Notes: generated by a model from the sequence alone, not told the origin. A DNA stretch of 64,000 nt from Bog-473 sp963777485 (GCA_963777485.1 CAVZQP010000002.1:310001-374000), one strand, 5' to 3'. Shown: positions 7,374-16,144, counted from the first letter of the stretch. Made by a program: numbers and translations.

Positions 7374-9221
7374 ATGGCCAAGGCCGTAGGCATCGACCTG
7401 GGAACCACCAACTCGGTGGTCAGTGTTTTGGAGGCGGGCGAGCCCGTCGTGATCCCGAACGCGGAAGGAGGCCGCACGACGCCGTCGGTGGTGGGCTTCT
7501 CCAAGACGGGCGAGGTGCTCGTCGGCGAGGTGGCCAAGCGACAGGCGATCACCAACCCCGACCGCACCATCCGCTCGGTCAAGCGTCACATGGGCACCAA
7601 GTGGACCGTCGACATCGACGGCAAGGCGTACACCGCACAGGAGATCTCTGCCCGGATTCTCGGGAAGCTGAAGAGGGACGCAGAGTCGTATCTCGGCGAC
7701 ACCGTGACCCAGGCGGTCATCACCGTGCCCGCGTACTTCGACGATGCGCAGCGGACGGCGACCAAGGAGGCCGGCGCGATCGCGGGGCTCGAGGTGCTCC
7801 GCATCATCAACGAGCCGACGGCCGCCGCCCTGGCCTACGGGCTCGACAAGGAGGGCGCGGACCAGACCGTGCTCGTCTTCGACCTCGGCGGCGGGACGTT
7901 CGACGTCTCCGTGCTCGAGATCGGCGAGGGCGTCTTCGAGGTGAAGTCGACCTCGGGCAACACGCAGCTCGGCGGCGACGACTGGGACGACAAGATCATC
8001 GAATGGCTCGTGACCGAGTTCAAGAACACCGAGGGTGTCGACCTCTCCGCCGACAAGATGGCCCTGCAGCGCCTGAAGGAGGCGGCCGAGAAGGCCAAGA
8101 TCGAGCTCTCCTCGGTGCAAGACACGCAGATCAACCTGCCGTTCATCACCGCCACGAGTGAAGGGCCGAAGCACCTCGACTTCAAGCTGACACGTGCGAA
8201 GTTCAACGAGCTGACGTCGGATCTGGTCGACAAGTGCAAAGGCCCGTTCGAAGCCGCCATCAAGGACTCCGGACTCAAGACGTCGGACATCGATCACGTG
8301 GTGTTGGTCGGCGGCTCGACCCGCATGCCGGCGATCCAGGACCTGGTGCAGAGTCTGACCGGTAAGGAGCCGCACAAGGGCGTGAACCCCGACGAGGTCG
8401 TCGCGGTCGGCGCCGCTGTGCAGGCCGGCGTGCTCAAGGGCGAGGTGAAGGACGTCCTGCTTTTGGACGTGACGCCGCTGTCCCTGGGCATCGAAACTAA
8501 GGGCCAGGTCATGCACAAGCTCATCGAGCGCAACACCACCATCCCGACGAAGCGCTCCGAGATCTTCACTACGGCCGAGGACAACCAGCCGTCCGTGGAG
8601 ATCCACGTGCTCCAAGGCGAGCGCGAGATGGCGATGTACAACAAGACGCTCGGAAAGTTCCAGCTGGTCGACCTGCCGCCAGCGCCGCGTGGGGTCCCGC
8701 AGATCGAGGTCACCTTCGACATCGACGCCAACGGCATTGTGCACGTTGCCGCGCAGGACAAGGCGACGGGTAAGGAGCAATCGATGACGATCACCGGCCA
8801 GTCCTCTCTGGCCAAGGACGATATCGAGCGCATGGTGCGCGACGCCGAGGCCCACGCCGAGGACGACCGTCAGCGGCGCGAGGAGGCCGAGGTCCGCAAC
8901 CAGGCCGACACGCTCGTGTACCAGACCGAGAAGCTGCTCAAGGAGCAGGGCGAGAAGTTCGAGGGGTCTGAGAAGGACGACGTCGAGGCGGCGCTGAAGG
9001 GCGTGAAGGATGCGCTCGCGGGGACGTCGATCGAGGAGATCAAGGACGCGACCGAGAAGCTGGTCGGCGTGTCGCAGAGCTTCAGCCAGCGGCTGTACGA
9101 GCAGGCGTCTGCTTCCGCTTCGGCCGGGTCGGATGGCCCGAGCGGTGACGGTGCGGGGGGCGCCGAGGACACCTCGTCGGACGAGGACGTCGTCGACGCC
9201 GAGATTGTCGATGAGCAATGA
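7374..9221 (+). CDS. dnaK: Molecular chaperone DnaK (Hsp70)
   Basis: A 615-residue Hsp70 of normal length. The start AVGIDLGTTNSVV is the phosphate-1 loop of the ATPase domain. Later come VITVPAYFDDAQR, the phosphate-2 motif VFDLGGGTFDVS, and VLVGGSTRMPAIQ. The linker VLLLDVTPLSLGIET leads into the substrate-binding domain, and the C-terminal lid ends in an acidic EDVVDAEIVDE tail that matches the classic DnaK terminus. It folds nascent and stress-denatured proteins with DnaJ and GrpE. First gene of the HAIR-controlled operon; its stop overlaps the grpE start (ATGA), indicating translational coupling. Confidence 0.98.
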   Translation: MAKAVGIDLGTTNSVVSVLEAGEPVVIPNAEGGRTTPSVVGFSKTGEVLVGEVAKRQAITNPDRTIRSVKRHMGTKWTVDIDGKAYTAQEISARILGKLKRDAESYLGDTVTQAVITVPAYFDDAQRTATKEAGAIAGLEVLRIINEPTAAALAYGLDKEGADQTVLVFDLGGGTFDVSVLEIGEGVFEVKSTSGNTQLGGDDWDDKIIEWLVTEFKNTEGVDLSADKMALQRLKEAAEKAKIELSSVQDTQINLPFITATSEGPKHLDFKLTRAKFNELTSDLVDKCKGPFEAAIKDSGLKTSDIDHVVLVGGSTRMPAIQDLVQSLTGKEPHKGVNPDEVVAVGAAVQAGVLKGEVKDVLLLDVTPLSLGIETKGQVMHKLIERNTTIPTKRSEIFTTAEDNQPSVEIHVLQGEREMAMYNKTLGKFQLVDLPPAPRGVPQIEVTFDIDANGIVHVAAQDKATGKEQSMTITGQSSLAKDDIERMVRDAEAHAEDDRQRREEAEVRNQADTLVYQTEKLLKEQGEKFEGSEKDDVEAALKGVKDALAGTSIEEIKDATEKLVGVSQSFSQRLYEQASASASAGSDGPSGDGAGGAEDTSSDEDVVDAEIVDEQ

Positions 9222-9853
9222 GCCTCGGAGACGAGCACCTTCCCGAGGAGGAGGCCGTCAAGGGGACTGAGACTGGCGGGGCGGCGGCTTCGAAAGAGGC
9301 CGCGGCTCCGGCCGGGTTTCCCAGCGCGGGCAAGAAGGGCAACGGCGGCAACGGCGCCGGTGCTGGAGTAGCGACGCACGGCGGCACCCTGGCCGAGGAG
9401 GCGAGCCATCTCGAGTCGGTGGCCCGGGAGCGCGACGAGTACCTGCTCGCGCTCCAGCGCACCCAGGCCGACTTCGAGAACTACCGCAAGCGCATTACCC
9501 GCCAGCAGGGCGAGATGACGGCGCGCGCCGCGGCGGACCTCGTGGTCAAGCTGCTGCCCGTGCTCGACGCGCTCGACCTGGCGGAGGCCCACTTCAACGA
9601 GTCGCTCGACCTGACCGAGGACGGCAAGGCGCTGCGCGCCTCACGTGCGATGCTCATGGACATCCTCACCAAGGAGGGTCTCGAGCGCGTCGACCAACGG
9701 AACATCCCTTTCGACCCCTCAATGCACGACGCCGTCGCGCACGGCGAGGGCGAGGAGGGCGACGCCGAGACGATGGTCGACGAGGTGCTGCGGTCCGGCT
9801 ACCGCTGGAAGGGGCAGCCGCTGCGCCCGGCCATGGTCCGTGTGCGGGGGTGA
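9218..9853 (+). CDS. grpE: Nucleotide exchange factor GrpE
   Basis: A 211-residue protein that releases ADP from DnaK. The first 55 residues are low-complexity and probably disordered (Gly/Ala/Glu-rich). A long helix begins near residue 65 (ARERDEYLLALQRTQADFENYRKR, the GrpE dimerisation helix), followed by the compact C-terminal beta domain with 'FDPSMHDAVAHGEG' and 'VLRSGYRWKGQPLRPAMVRV', the GrpE signature. Overlaps dnaK by four bases and lies 8 bases before dnaJ. Confidence 0.96.
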   Translation: MSLGDEHLPEEEAVKGTETGGAAASKEAAAPAGFPSAGKKGNGGNGAGAGVATHGGTLAEEASHLESVARERDEYLLALQRTQADFENYRKRITRQQGEMTARAAADLVVKLLPVLDALDLAEAHFNESLDLTEDGKALRASRAMLMDILTKEGLERVDQRNIPFDPSMHDAVAHGEGEEGDAETMVDEVLRSGYRWKGQPLRPAMVRVRG

Positions 9854-9861
9854 GTTGAGCC

Positions 9862-10968
9862 ATGGCGGCACAACGCGAATGGTTCGAGAAGGACTACTAC
9901 AAGGTGCTCGGCGTCGTTCCGACGGCGTCCGACAAGGAGATCACGCGCGCCTATAGGAAGCTGGCGAAAGAGCACCACCCCGACGCCAATCCTGGCTCGG
10001 AGGAGCGCTTCAAGGAGATCAGCGCGGCGTACGACGTGCTCGGCGACGCCGAGAAGCGCAAGGAGTACGACGAGGTCCGCACGCACGGCCCGCTGGGCGG
10101 CTTCGGCACGCCCGGCGGCGGTGGCACGTTCCGCACAGAGGATATGGGCGACCTGGGCGACCTCTTCGGGGGCTTGTTCCGAACCGGAGGGACGCGCACG
10201 CAGCGCGGTCCGCAGCGGGGCGCCGACATGGAGGCCCAGCTGCATCTGTCCTTCCAGGACGCGGTGCACGGTGTCACCACGTCGGTCAACGTGCCCCAAG
10301 AGGTGCGCTGCTCGAACTGCCGCGGCAGCGGCGCCGCGCCCGGGACGTCGACGCATACGTGCCCGCGTTGCGGTGGAACCGGGAGCCTCAACGACAACCA
10401 GGGTCTCTTCTCGCTGAGCACGGTCTGCCCCGACTGCATGGGGCGGGGGACATTGTTCGACACCCCGTGCCCGGTCTGCCACGGCACCGGCACCGAGCAG
10501 AAGGTCCGCTCGGTCAAGGTGCGCATCCCGGCCGGCGTCGAGGGCGGCCAGCGCATCCGGGTGAAGGGGCGCGGCGCACCGGGGCAGGGCATGGCCCCGC
10601 CGGGCGACCTCTATGTCATCGTGCACGTGGGCAGGCACCCGGTGTTCGGCCGCTCCGGGCGCAACCTGACCATCAGTGTGCCCGTCACGTTCCCGGAAGC
10701 GACGTTGGGTACGACCATCACGGTGCCGACATTGGACGGCAAGGTCACGCTGAAGGTGCCGGCGGGATCGCAGTCGGGCCGTGTGCTGCGCGTACGCGGC
10801 CGCGGCGTGCCGGCGGCATCGGGGCGCAACGGCGGAAAGCCGGGCGACCTTCTGGTGAAGTTGGAAGTGGTGGTGCCGACCGAATTGACGGACGAGCAGC
10901 GCGCCGCCGTCGAGGCGCTCGCCGCTGTGACCGACGCGGCGCCGCGGATAGCGGTGGAGTCGTCGTGA
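9862..10968 (+). CDS. dnaJ: Co-chaperone DnaJ (Hsp40, type I)
   Basis: A 368-residue type I J protein. The J domain (residues about 10-75) carries the HPD motif (EHHPDANPG) that stimulates DnaK ATPase. A Gly/Phe-rich segment follows (about 75-115). The zinc domain has all four CxxCxGxG repeats: CSNCRGSG, CPRCGGTG, CPDCMGRG, CPVCHGTG. The C-terminal substrate-binding beta domains end the protein. It is the heat-shock operon copy, placed between grpE and hspR. Confidence 0.96.
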   Translation: MAAQREWFEKDYYKVLGVVPTASDKEITRAYRKLAKEHHPDANPGSEERFKEISAAYDVLGDAEKRKEYDEVRTHGPLGGFGTPGGGGTFRTEDMGDLGDLFGGLFRTGGTRTQRGPQRGADMEAQLHLSFQDAVHGVTTSVNVPQEVRCSNCRGSGAAPGTSTHTCPRCGGTGSLNDNQGLFSLSTVCPDCMGRGTLFDTPCPVCHGTGTEQKVRSVKVRIPAGVEGGQRIRVKGRGAPGQGMAPPGDLYVIVHVGRHPVFGRSGRNLTISVPVTFPEATLGTTITVPTLDGKVTLKVPAGSQSGRVLRVRGRGVPAASGRNGGKPGDLLVKLEVVVPTELTDEQRAAVEALAAVTDAAPRIAVESS

Positions 10969-10986
10969 CCGGGATGGGGTTGAGCG

Positions 10987-11412
10987 ATGGCTGAGAGCGA
11001 CGCGATGGAGCGCGACCCCGGGCGCGTGGTGCGCGACGCCAACCGGGCCGTCTACGTGATCTCCGTCGCGGCCGAGCTCACCGGGATGCACCCGCAGACG
11101 CTGCGCATCTACGAGCGCAAGGGACTGCTGGACCCATCACGGACGAGCGGTGGGAGCCGGCGCTTCTCGGAGCGCGACCTGGACCGGCTACGCCACATCC
11201 AGGAGCTGACCGCAACTGGCCTCAACCTGGAGGGGGTACGCCGGGTGCTCCAGCTCGAGACCGAGCTGGCCCGCCTGCGGGAGGAGCTGGTCCAGGTACG
11301 GGCCGCCGCGCTCGACGCTGTGGCAGCGACACATCGCCAATACCGGCGCGACCTGGTGCCGGTCCGCCAGGCACCGGTGCCCTACCGGACGGCGCGGCGC
11401 AACCAGGCATGA
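10987..11412 (+). CDS. hspR: Heat-shock repressor HspR (MerR family)
   Basis: A 141-residue MerR-type regulator. The winged helix spans about residues 22-90: YVISVAAELTGMHPQTLRIYERKGLLDPSRTSGG is characteristic of HspR, and a coiled-coil dimerisation helix (LQLETELARLREELVQVRAAA) follows. HspR represses dnaK and clpB operons through HAIR sites and needs DnaK for activity, which gives a feedback loop; the matching site lies at 7222-7242. Starts 18 bases after dnaJ. Confidence 0.93.
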   Translation: MAESDAMERDPGRVVRDANRAVYVISVAAELTGMHPQTLRIYERKGLLDPSRTSGGSRRFSERDLDRLRHIQELTATGLNLEGVRRVLQLETELARLREELVQVRAAALDAVAATHRQYRRDLVPVRQAPVPYRTARRNQA

Positions 11413-11470
11413 CCAAGATCGACAAGACGAAGAGGAAGAGGACGACGATGACGATGAGAGGGACGGCCCG

Positions 11471-13960
11471 ATGCCGATAGACCCAGAACGCTGGACGAAC
11501 AACACGAAGGCCGCCTTTAGCGCGGCCACCGGCCACGCCGCGTCGTCGAACCATCCGGAGCTGACGCCGGCACACCTGCTCGACGCGCTGCTACAGCAGC
11601 AGGAGACCACGACGAGGCCCCTGCTTTCCCAGGTCGGGATCGACCCGGATGCGCTGGCGGGCAAGATGCACGACCAGCTGCTGCGCCTGCCCCAGGCGAG
11701 CGGCGGCGCCGAGCCGGGGCTTTCGCGGGACGCGAGGGCCGCGCTCGAGGCGGCGGACCAGAACCGCCGGGACCTGGGCGACGACTACGTGTCGGTCGAG
11801 CACTTGCTTTTGGCGCTGGCCGACCTCATCGGAGCGAGCAAAGACGCGCTGCTGAGCGCGCTGCGCACGGTGCGCGGGAACCACCGCGTCACGACCCCGG
11901 ACCCCGAGATGACCTACCAGGCGCTGGCCAAGTACGGGCGCGACCTGACCGAGGCCGCCCGCGAGGGCAAGCTCGACCCGGTCATAGGGCGCGACGAGGA
12001 GATCCGTCGGGTGATCCAGGTGTTGTCGCGGCGAACCAAGAACAACCCGGTGCTGATCGGCGAGCCGGGTGTGGGCAAGACGGCGATCGTCGAAGGGCTG
12101 GCGAATCGGATCATCGAAGGCGACGTGCCCGAGGGCCTGAAGGGAAAGCGCGTCGTCGCGCTCGACCTCGGCTCCATGGTCGCGGGCGCCAAGTACCGCG
12201 GGGAATTCGAGGAGCGGCTGAAGGCCGTGCTCAAGGAGATCACCGACGCCGAGGGCGAGATCATCACGTTCATCGACGAGCTCCACACGATTGTGGGCGC
12301 CGGCGCGGCCGAAGGGGCTATGGACGCGGGCCAGATGATCAAGCCCATGCTGGCACGCGGCGAGCTGCGCATGATCGGCGCGACGACACTCGACGAGTAC
12401 CGCAAGTCCATCGAGAAGGACGCCGCTCTGGAGCGGCGCTTCCAGCCTGTGTTCGTCGGCGAGCCGTCGGTGGAGGACACGATCGCGATCCTGCGCGGCC
12501 TGTCCGAGCGCTACATGGCCCACCACAAGGTGCGGATCCAGGACGCCGCGCTCGTGGCCGCGGCCGTGCTGTCGGACCGCTACGTGACCGGGCGCTTCCT
12601 GCCGGACAAGGCCATCGACCTTATCGACGAGGCGGCGTCGAAACTGCGCATCGAGATCGACTCCATGCCTACGGAGCTGGACCAGATCACCCGGCGCATC
12701 CGCCAGCTCGAGATCGAGAAGCTGGCCCTCGAGAAGGAGACCGATGACGCGTCGCGCGAGCGCCTGGAGCGCCTGGAGCGCGAGCTGGCCGAGCTGAGCG
12801 AGCAGCGCGACTCGATGGCGGCGCACTGGCAGCAGGAGAAGAACTGCCTCGACGCGCTGAGCCGGCTGCAGCAGCAGAAGACCGAGCTCGACGAGGAGGC
12901 GGTCCGCTTGGAGCGCGACGGCGATCTGGCCGGCGCCTCCGCGATCCGTTACGGCCAACTGCCGGAGCTGGAGCGGCAGATCGAGGAGGCCAACGAAGAC
13001 CTGGCCAAGCTCCAGGCGGGGAACCGCTTCCTGAAGGAGGAGGTCGACCCCGAGGACATCGCCCAGGTGGTGTCGCGCTGGACGGGCGTGCCCGTGTCGC
13101 GGCTCATGGAGGGCGAGGTCCAGAAGCTGGTGCGCCTCGAGACCACGCTGCACGAGCGCGTCGTGGGTCAGGACGAGGCTGTGGCTGCCGTGTCCAACGC
13201 CATCCGGCGCAGTCGGGCGGGCCTAAGCGACCCCAACCGGCCGATCGGCTCGTTCCTGTTCCTCGGCCCGACCGGCGTCGGCAAGACGGAGCTGGCCCGG
13301 GCGTTGGCCGACTTCCTTTTCGACGACGAGCGCGCAATGGTCCGTATCGACATGAGTGAGTACATGGAGAAGCACGCCGTGTCACGGCTGGTGGGCGCGC
13401 CCCCGGGCTACGTCGGCTACGACGAGGGTGGCCAGCTCACCGAGGCCGTACGCCGCCGCCCGTACTCGGTCGTGTTGCTCGATGAGCTGGAGAAGGCCCA
13501 CCCCGACGTCTTCAACATCTTGTTGCAGGTGCTCGAAGACGGGCGCCTGACCGACGGGCAGGGGCGCACGGTCGACTTCACGAACACGGTGCTGATCATG
13601 ACCTCGAACCTCAAGGGTGAGCCGCAGGACTACTTCAAGCCCGAGTTCATCAACCGGATCGACGAGATCGTGCGCTTCAAGGCGCTGAGTCAGGAGGACC
13701 TGGCCGTCATCGTGGAGATCCAGCTGCGCAAACTGCAGGCCCGCCTCGCCGAGCGGCGCCTCTCACTGGAGGTGTCCGCAGCGGCCGAGGAGTGGCTGGC
13801 GAAGACCGGCTACGACCCCGACTACGGGGCCCGGCCTCTCCGGCGTGTGTTACAGCGCAACATCGAGGACCCGCTGGCGCTGGCTCTGTTGGAGGGCCGT
13901 TACCTCGAGGGTTCGACGGTGCACGTTGACGTGGAGGGCGACGAGATCATCCTCCGCTGA
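11471..13960 (+). CDS. clpB: ATP-dependent disaggregase ClpB, shortened in NBD2
   Basis: An 829-residue AAA+ protein. It has an N-domain (about 1-145), NBD1 with Walker A GEPGVGKT (197-204) and Walker B ITFIDE, the M-domain coiled coil (about 395-520) that distinguishes ClpB from ClpA/ClpC, and NBD2 with Walker A GPTGVGKT (599-606), Walker B VVLLDE and the sensor-2 GARPLRR. With DnaK it rescues aggregated proteins. After the sensor-1 Asn (MTSN, 713) only about ten residues separate it from PEFINRID, where E. coli and streptomycete ClpB have some 20-25 more. Last gene of the operon, 58 bases after hspR. Confidence 0.96.
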   Translation: MPIDPERWTNNTKAAFSAATGHAASSNHPELTPAHLLDALLQQQETTTRPLLSQVGIDPDALAGKMHDQLLRLPQASGGAEPGLSRDARAALEAADQNRRDLGDDYVSVEHLLLALADLIGASKDALLSALRTVRGNHRVTTPDPEMTYQALAKYGRDLTEAAREGKLDPVIGRDEEIRRVIQVLSRRTKNNPVLIGEPGVGKTAIVEGLANRIIEGDVPEGLKGKRVVALDLGSMVAGAKYRGEFEERLKAVLKEITDAEGEIITFIDELHTIVGAGAAEGAMDAGQMIKPMLARGELRMIGATTLDEYRKSIEKDAALERRFQPVFVGEPSVEDTIAILRGLSERYMAHHKVRIQDAALVAAAVLSDRYVTGRFLPDKAIDLIDEAASKLRIEIDSMPTELDQITRRIRQLEIEKLALEKETDDASRERLERLERELAELSEQRDSMAAHWQQEKNCLDALSRLQQQKTELDEEAVRLERDGDLAGASAIRYGQLPELERQIEEANEDLAKLQAGNRFLKEEVDPEDIAQVVSRWTGVPVSRLMEGEVQKLVRLETTLHERVVGQDEAVAAVSNAIRRSRAGLSDPNRPIGSFLFLGPTGVGKTELARALADFLFDDERAMVRIDMSEYMEKHAVSRLVGAPPGYVGYDEGGQLTEAVRRRPYSVVLLDELEKAHPDVFNILLQVLEDGRLTDGQGRTVDFTNTVLIMTSNLKGEPQDYFKPEFINRIDEIVRFKALSQEDLAVIVEIQLRKLQARLAERRLSLEVSAAAEEWLAKTGYDPDYGARPLRRVLQRNIEDPLALALLEGRYLEGSTVHVDVEGDEIILR

Positions 13961-13970
13961 CGCTGCGCGT

Positions 13971-13988
13971 GCGGCGTGTGAGCGCCGC
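13971..13988. terminator. Small hairpin between clpB and a convergent gene
   Basis: GCGGCG / CGCCGC stem of 6 bp with a 6-base loop in the 35-bp gap between convergent stops. It is a weak candidate for bidirectional termination; no T-run follows. Confidence 0.35.
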
Positions 13989-13995
13989 GCTATGG

Positions 13996-15339
13996 CTACG
14001 GAGCTGCGGAGTGCTGGCCGTGGGGGAGTGCACCCCACGACGGTTGGTGCACCGTGACGTGCGAGCGGATCGCCGGTATGCCAAGGAACGCCTGCAGCGT
14101 GGGCGCACCGTCGGTCGTCATAGCGACGACGTTGCCGATGCCCTGGCTGTTGGCGGCACCGTAGAAGGGGGCGCCGCCGTAATTGAAGAGCCCGCCGTCG
14201 GCCGCAGAAAACCAGTAACCCGAGCCGTCGGGCATCGCGGTCATGCCGACGATGGGCTGGACGAGGTGGAGGGCGCCTGTCGACCCGTAGAACTGTGCGT
14301 TGCCGTAGGCGAAGATGCCGCCGTCCGAGGCGACGAGCCAGTAGCCGCTGCCATCGGGCGTCGGCGCCATGCCGACGATCGGCTTGTTCAGACGGATGGC
14401 CCCGGTGGACCCGTGGAACTGCGCGTCGCCATAGGCGAAGATGCCGCCGTCGGAGGCCACCAGCCAGTAACCGCCGCCGTCGGGGGTCGGCGCCATGCCG
14501 ACGATCGGCTTGTTCAGACGGATGGCCCCGGTGGACCCGTAGAACTGTGCGTCGCCGTAGGCGAAGATGCCGCCATCGGAGGCCACCAACCAGTAGCCAC
14601 CGCCGTCGCCAGTGGCGGCCATGCCGACGATCGGCTTGTTCAGAGGCAACGCGCCCGCCGAGCCGAAGAAGCCAGCGTCACCGTAATTGAAGATGCCACC
14701 GTCGTCGGCCACCAACCAGTAGCCACCGTTATCACCGGTCTGGGCGATCCCCTCGATGGGCCTGTTGAGACGGACGTTCGATGCATCGCCGTAGAACGCG
14801 GCGTCACCGAAGTGAGCGACCTTGCCCGACGAGGACACCTGGTAGTACCCGATAGCCCCGGTGCCCGAGAAGGTGATTGTGACGCTTGGGTCCGCTGCCT
14901 CGTCGGTGATCTGCAGGGTGGCCGGGCGTGCGCCGAGCGCGCCCGGGTTGAAGAAGTTGTCGAACGTGCAGGCATCCATCGGGGAGGGCGAAGCGGCGAG
15001 GGTGATGTTGCCGTTGGCGTCGACGTTGCAGTTGTTCTCGGGGATACCCGTGTAATCGTTGGCGCCCACGCCAGTGATGACGTAGCCGCTGGGGCCGGTG
15101 AAGCCGCCGTTGATAACGACAGCGGTATTGCTGTTGTTGGTGAGCGTGAACGGGATCCCACCGCTGAAGTCGCCGAGCGTCGTTGCATGGAAGGAGATGT
15201 TGCTTGTGTCCACCGACAGGACAGGCCCTATAGCGCCCGCCTGCGTGGGTGCCACGGCGAGACCCACCACCGGGCCGGCCAACGCAACCGCTCCCGCCAG
15301 CGCGCACGCCGCCCTCTTCCAGGATCCGAAGCGCATCAT
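13996..15339 (-). CDS. Secreted protein: Ig-like choice-of-anchor domain plus six 42-residue GYW repeats
   Basis: A 447-residue exported protein. The signal peptide (MMRFGSWKRAACALAGAVAL...QAGA) is followed by a beta-sandwich resembling 'choice-of-anchor D' Ig-like domains (about residues 40-170; SNISFHATTLGD, PFTLTNNSNTAV, ITFSGTG). Then come six repeats of 42 residues with the consensus GYWLVASDGGIFAYGDAQFY...LNKPIVGMAPTPDG; repeats 3 and 4 are nearly identical at DNA level (126-bp unit). Six blades suggest a beta-propeller-like fold (inference). Start at ATG 15339 (a second ATG follows immediately), preceded by GGGGAGGTGG. A perfect inverted repeat precedes the gene. Cell-surface or adhesive role guessed; ligand unknown. 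Confidence 0.8.
   Translation of the reverse strand: MMRFGSWKRAACALAGAVALAGPVVGLAVAPTQAGAIGPVLSVDTSNISFHATTLGDFSGGIPFTLTNNSNTAVVINGGFTGPSGYVITGVGANDYTGIPENNCNVDANGNITLAASPSPMDACTFDNFFNPGALGARPATLQITDEAADPSVTITFSGTGAIGYYQVSSSGKVAHFGDAAFYGDASNVRLNRPIEGIAQTGDNGGYWLVADDGGIFNYGDAGFFGSAGALPLNKPIVGMAATGDGGGYWLVASDGGIFAYGDAQFYGSTGAIRLNKPIVGMAPTPDGGGYWLVASDGGIFAYGDAQFHGSTGAIRLNKPIVGMAPTPDGSGYWLVASDGGIFAYGNAQFYGSTGALHLVQPIVGMTAMPDGSGYWFSAADGGLFNYGGAPFYGAANSQGIGNVVAMTTDGAPTLQAFLGIPAIRSHVTVHQPSWGALPHGQHSAAP
14260..14650. repeat. Tandem 126-bp DNA repeats within the secreted-protein gene
   Basis: The segment ending GGCTTGTTCAGACG recurs at 14381-14394 and 14507-14520 (126 bp apart), and the flanking 126-bp units are almost identical in sequence. 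They code for the 42-residue repeats. Such near-identity between neighbouring units points to recent duplication or gene conversion and makes copy number prone to change. Confidence 0.8.
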
Positions 15340-15352
15340 CAACCGCCACCTC

Positions 15353-15387
15353 CCCTTGTACGTGCCATGCCTTGGCACGTACAAGGG
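15353..15387. promoter_or_regulatory. Perfect 14-bp inverted repeat in front of the secreted-protein gene
   Basis: CCCTTGTACGTGCC (15353-15366) and its exact complement (15374-15387) with a 7-base loop. In minus-strand mRNA the 3' arm ends in GGG that are also the first bases of the GGGGAGGTGG ribosome binding site (15355-15346), so the hairpin could partly mask it. It could equally be a DNA operator. Confidence 0.7.
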
Positions 15388-15455
15388 CTGCACCCTATAC
15401 GCGTACTAGCACGCCAAGCGGACAATTCATCGACGGCTTTGCGGTTGGCGCCAGC

Positions 15456-16040
15456 TCAGACGAGCGCACCCTGCGTTGCGAAGACGTCGACGAGGTTGCG
15501 GCAGAAGGACACGAGGTCGCCCGGACCCCGGCTCGTCACCATGGTGTTGATGCCCTGGCGACATACGACGACGTCGCGGTCGACCCAATAGGCACCGGCA
15601 TTGCGCAGGTCCGACTGCAGGCTCGGCCACGAGGTCACCGTGCGGCCAGCCACGAGGTCTCCTTCGACGAGGGGCCAGGCTCCGTGGCAGATGGCTGCCA
15701 GCGGCTTGCCGGCCTCGAACATGGCCATGAGGAAGTCGACCGCCGCGGCGTCGGTGCGCAAGCTGTCCGAGTTCGCGACACCGCCCGGCAAGATGACGGC
15801 GTCGAAGTCCGCGGCGTGGGTCTTGTCCGTCACCTGGTCCACCGGGAACCGGTCGGCGCGGTCCAGGTGGCACATGGTCTCGACCATGCCGGCGTTGGTT
15901 GCTACCAGCTGCGGATCGCCCCCGGCGTCAACGACGGCATGCCAGGGCTGCAGCAGCTCCGCCTGTTCGATCCCCTCGTTGGCCACCACGAAGGCCACCC
16001 TGGTGCGCTCCAGCTCGTTCGTCACGACTACCACTCCCAT
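15456..16040 (-). CDS. DJ-1/PfpI family protein
   Basis: A 194-residue single-domain protein of the DJ-1/PfpI (class I glutamine-amidotransferase-like) superfamily. It has the early Glu (FVVANEGIEQAEL), the FDAVILPGG loop and the nucleophile elbow AICHGAWPL with the reactive Cys. Members act as deglycases/glyoxalases, stress proteins or peptidases; which applies here cannot be decided. The 'EGIEQ' start resembles the YhbO/PfpI branch. I chose ATG 16040 because it begins just before the conserved N-terminus; in-frame ATGs at 16070 and 16094 fall inside a repeated palindrome that looks like an operator. Confidence 0.85.
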   Translation of the reverse strand: MGVVVVTNELERTRVAFVVANEGIEQAELLQPWHAVVDAGGDPQLVATNAGMVETMCHLDRADRFPVDQVTDKTHAADFDAVILPGGVANSDSLRTDAAAVDFLMAMFEAGKPLAAICHGAWPLVEGDLVAGRTVTSWPSLQSDLRNAGAYWVDRDVVVCRQGINTMVTSRGPGDLVSFCRNLVDVFATQGALV

Positions 16041-16070
16041 CGCTCGGCCAGCATCAGGACTTCTCGCCAT

Positions 16071-16094
16071 ATGGTCCGGACATGGTCCGGACAT
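16071..16094. promoter_or_regulatory. Tandem 11-bp palindromic repeat upstream of the DJ-1 gene
   Basis: ATGGTCCGGAC occurs twice head to tail (16071-16081, 16082-16092), each copy holding the palindrome GTCCGGAC. A period of 11 bp places both on one DNA face, as expected for cooperative repressor binding. It lies 30-55 bp upstream of the favoured start. Confidence 0.5.
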
Positions 16095-16144
16095 ACCTCA
16101 GACCTGCTGGTGAGCCCCAGGTGTCCTACACGCGGGCGATACCC

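Noticed and set aside
7320..9218. 632-codon open frame antisense to dnaK
   Set aside because: It mirrors the dnaK codon pattern in GC-rich DNA, is rich in Leu/Arg/Gly/His without any motif, and dnaK is certain.
11591..13153. 520-codon frame antisense to clpB
   Set aside because: Shadow of clpB; no domain or start signal.
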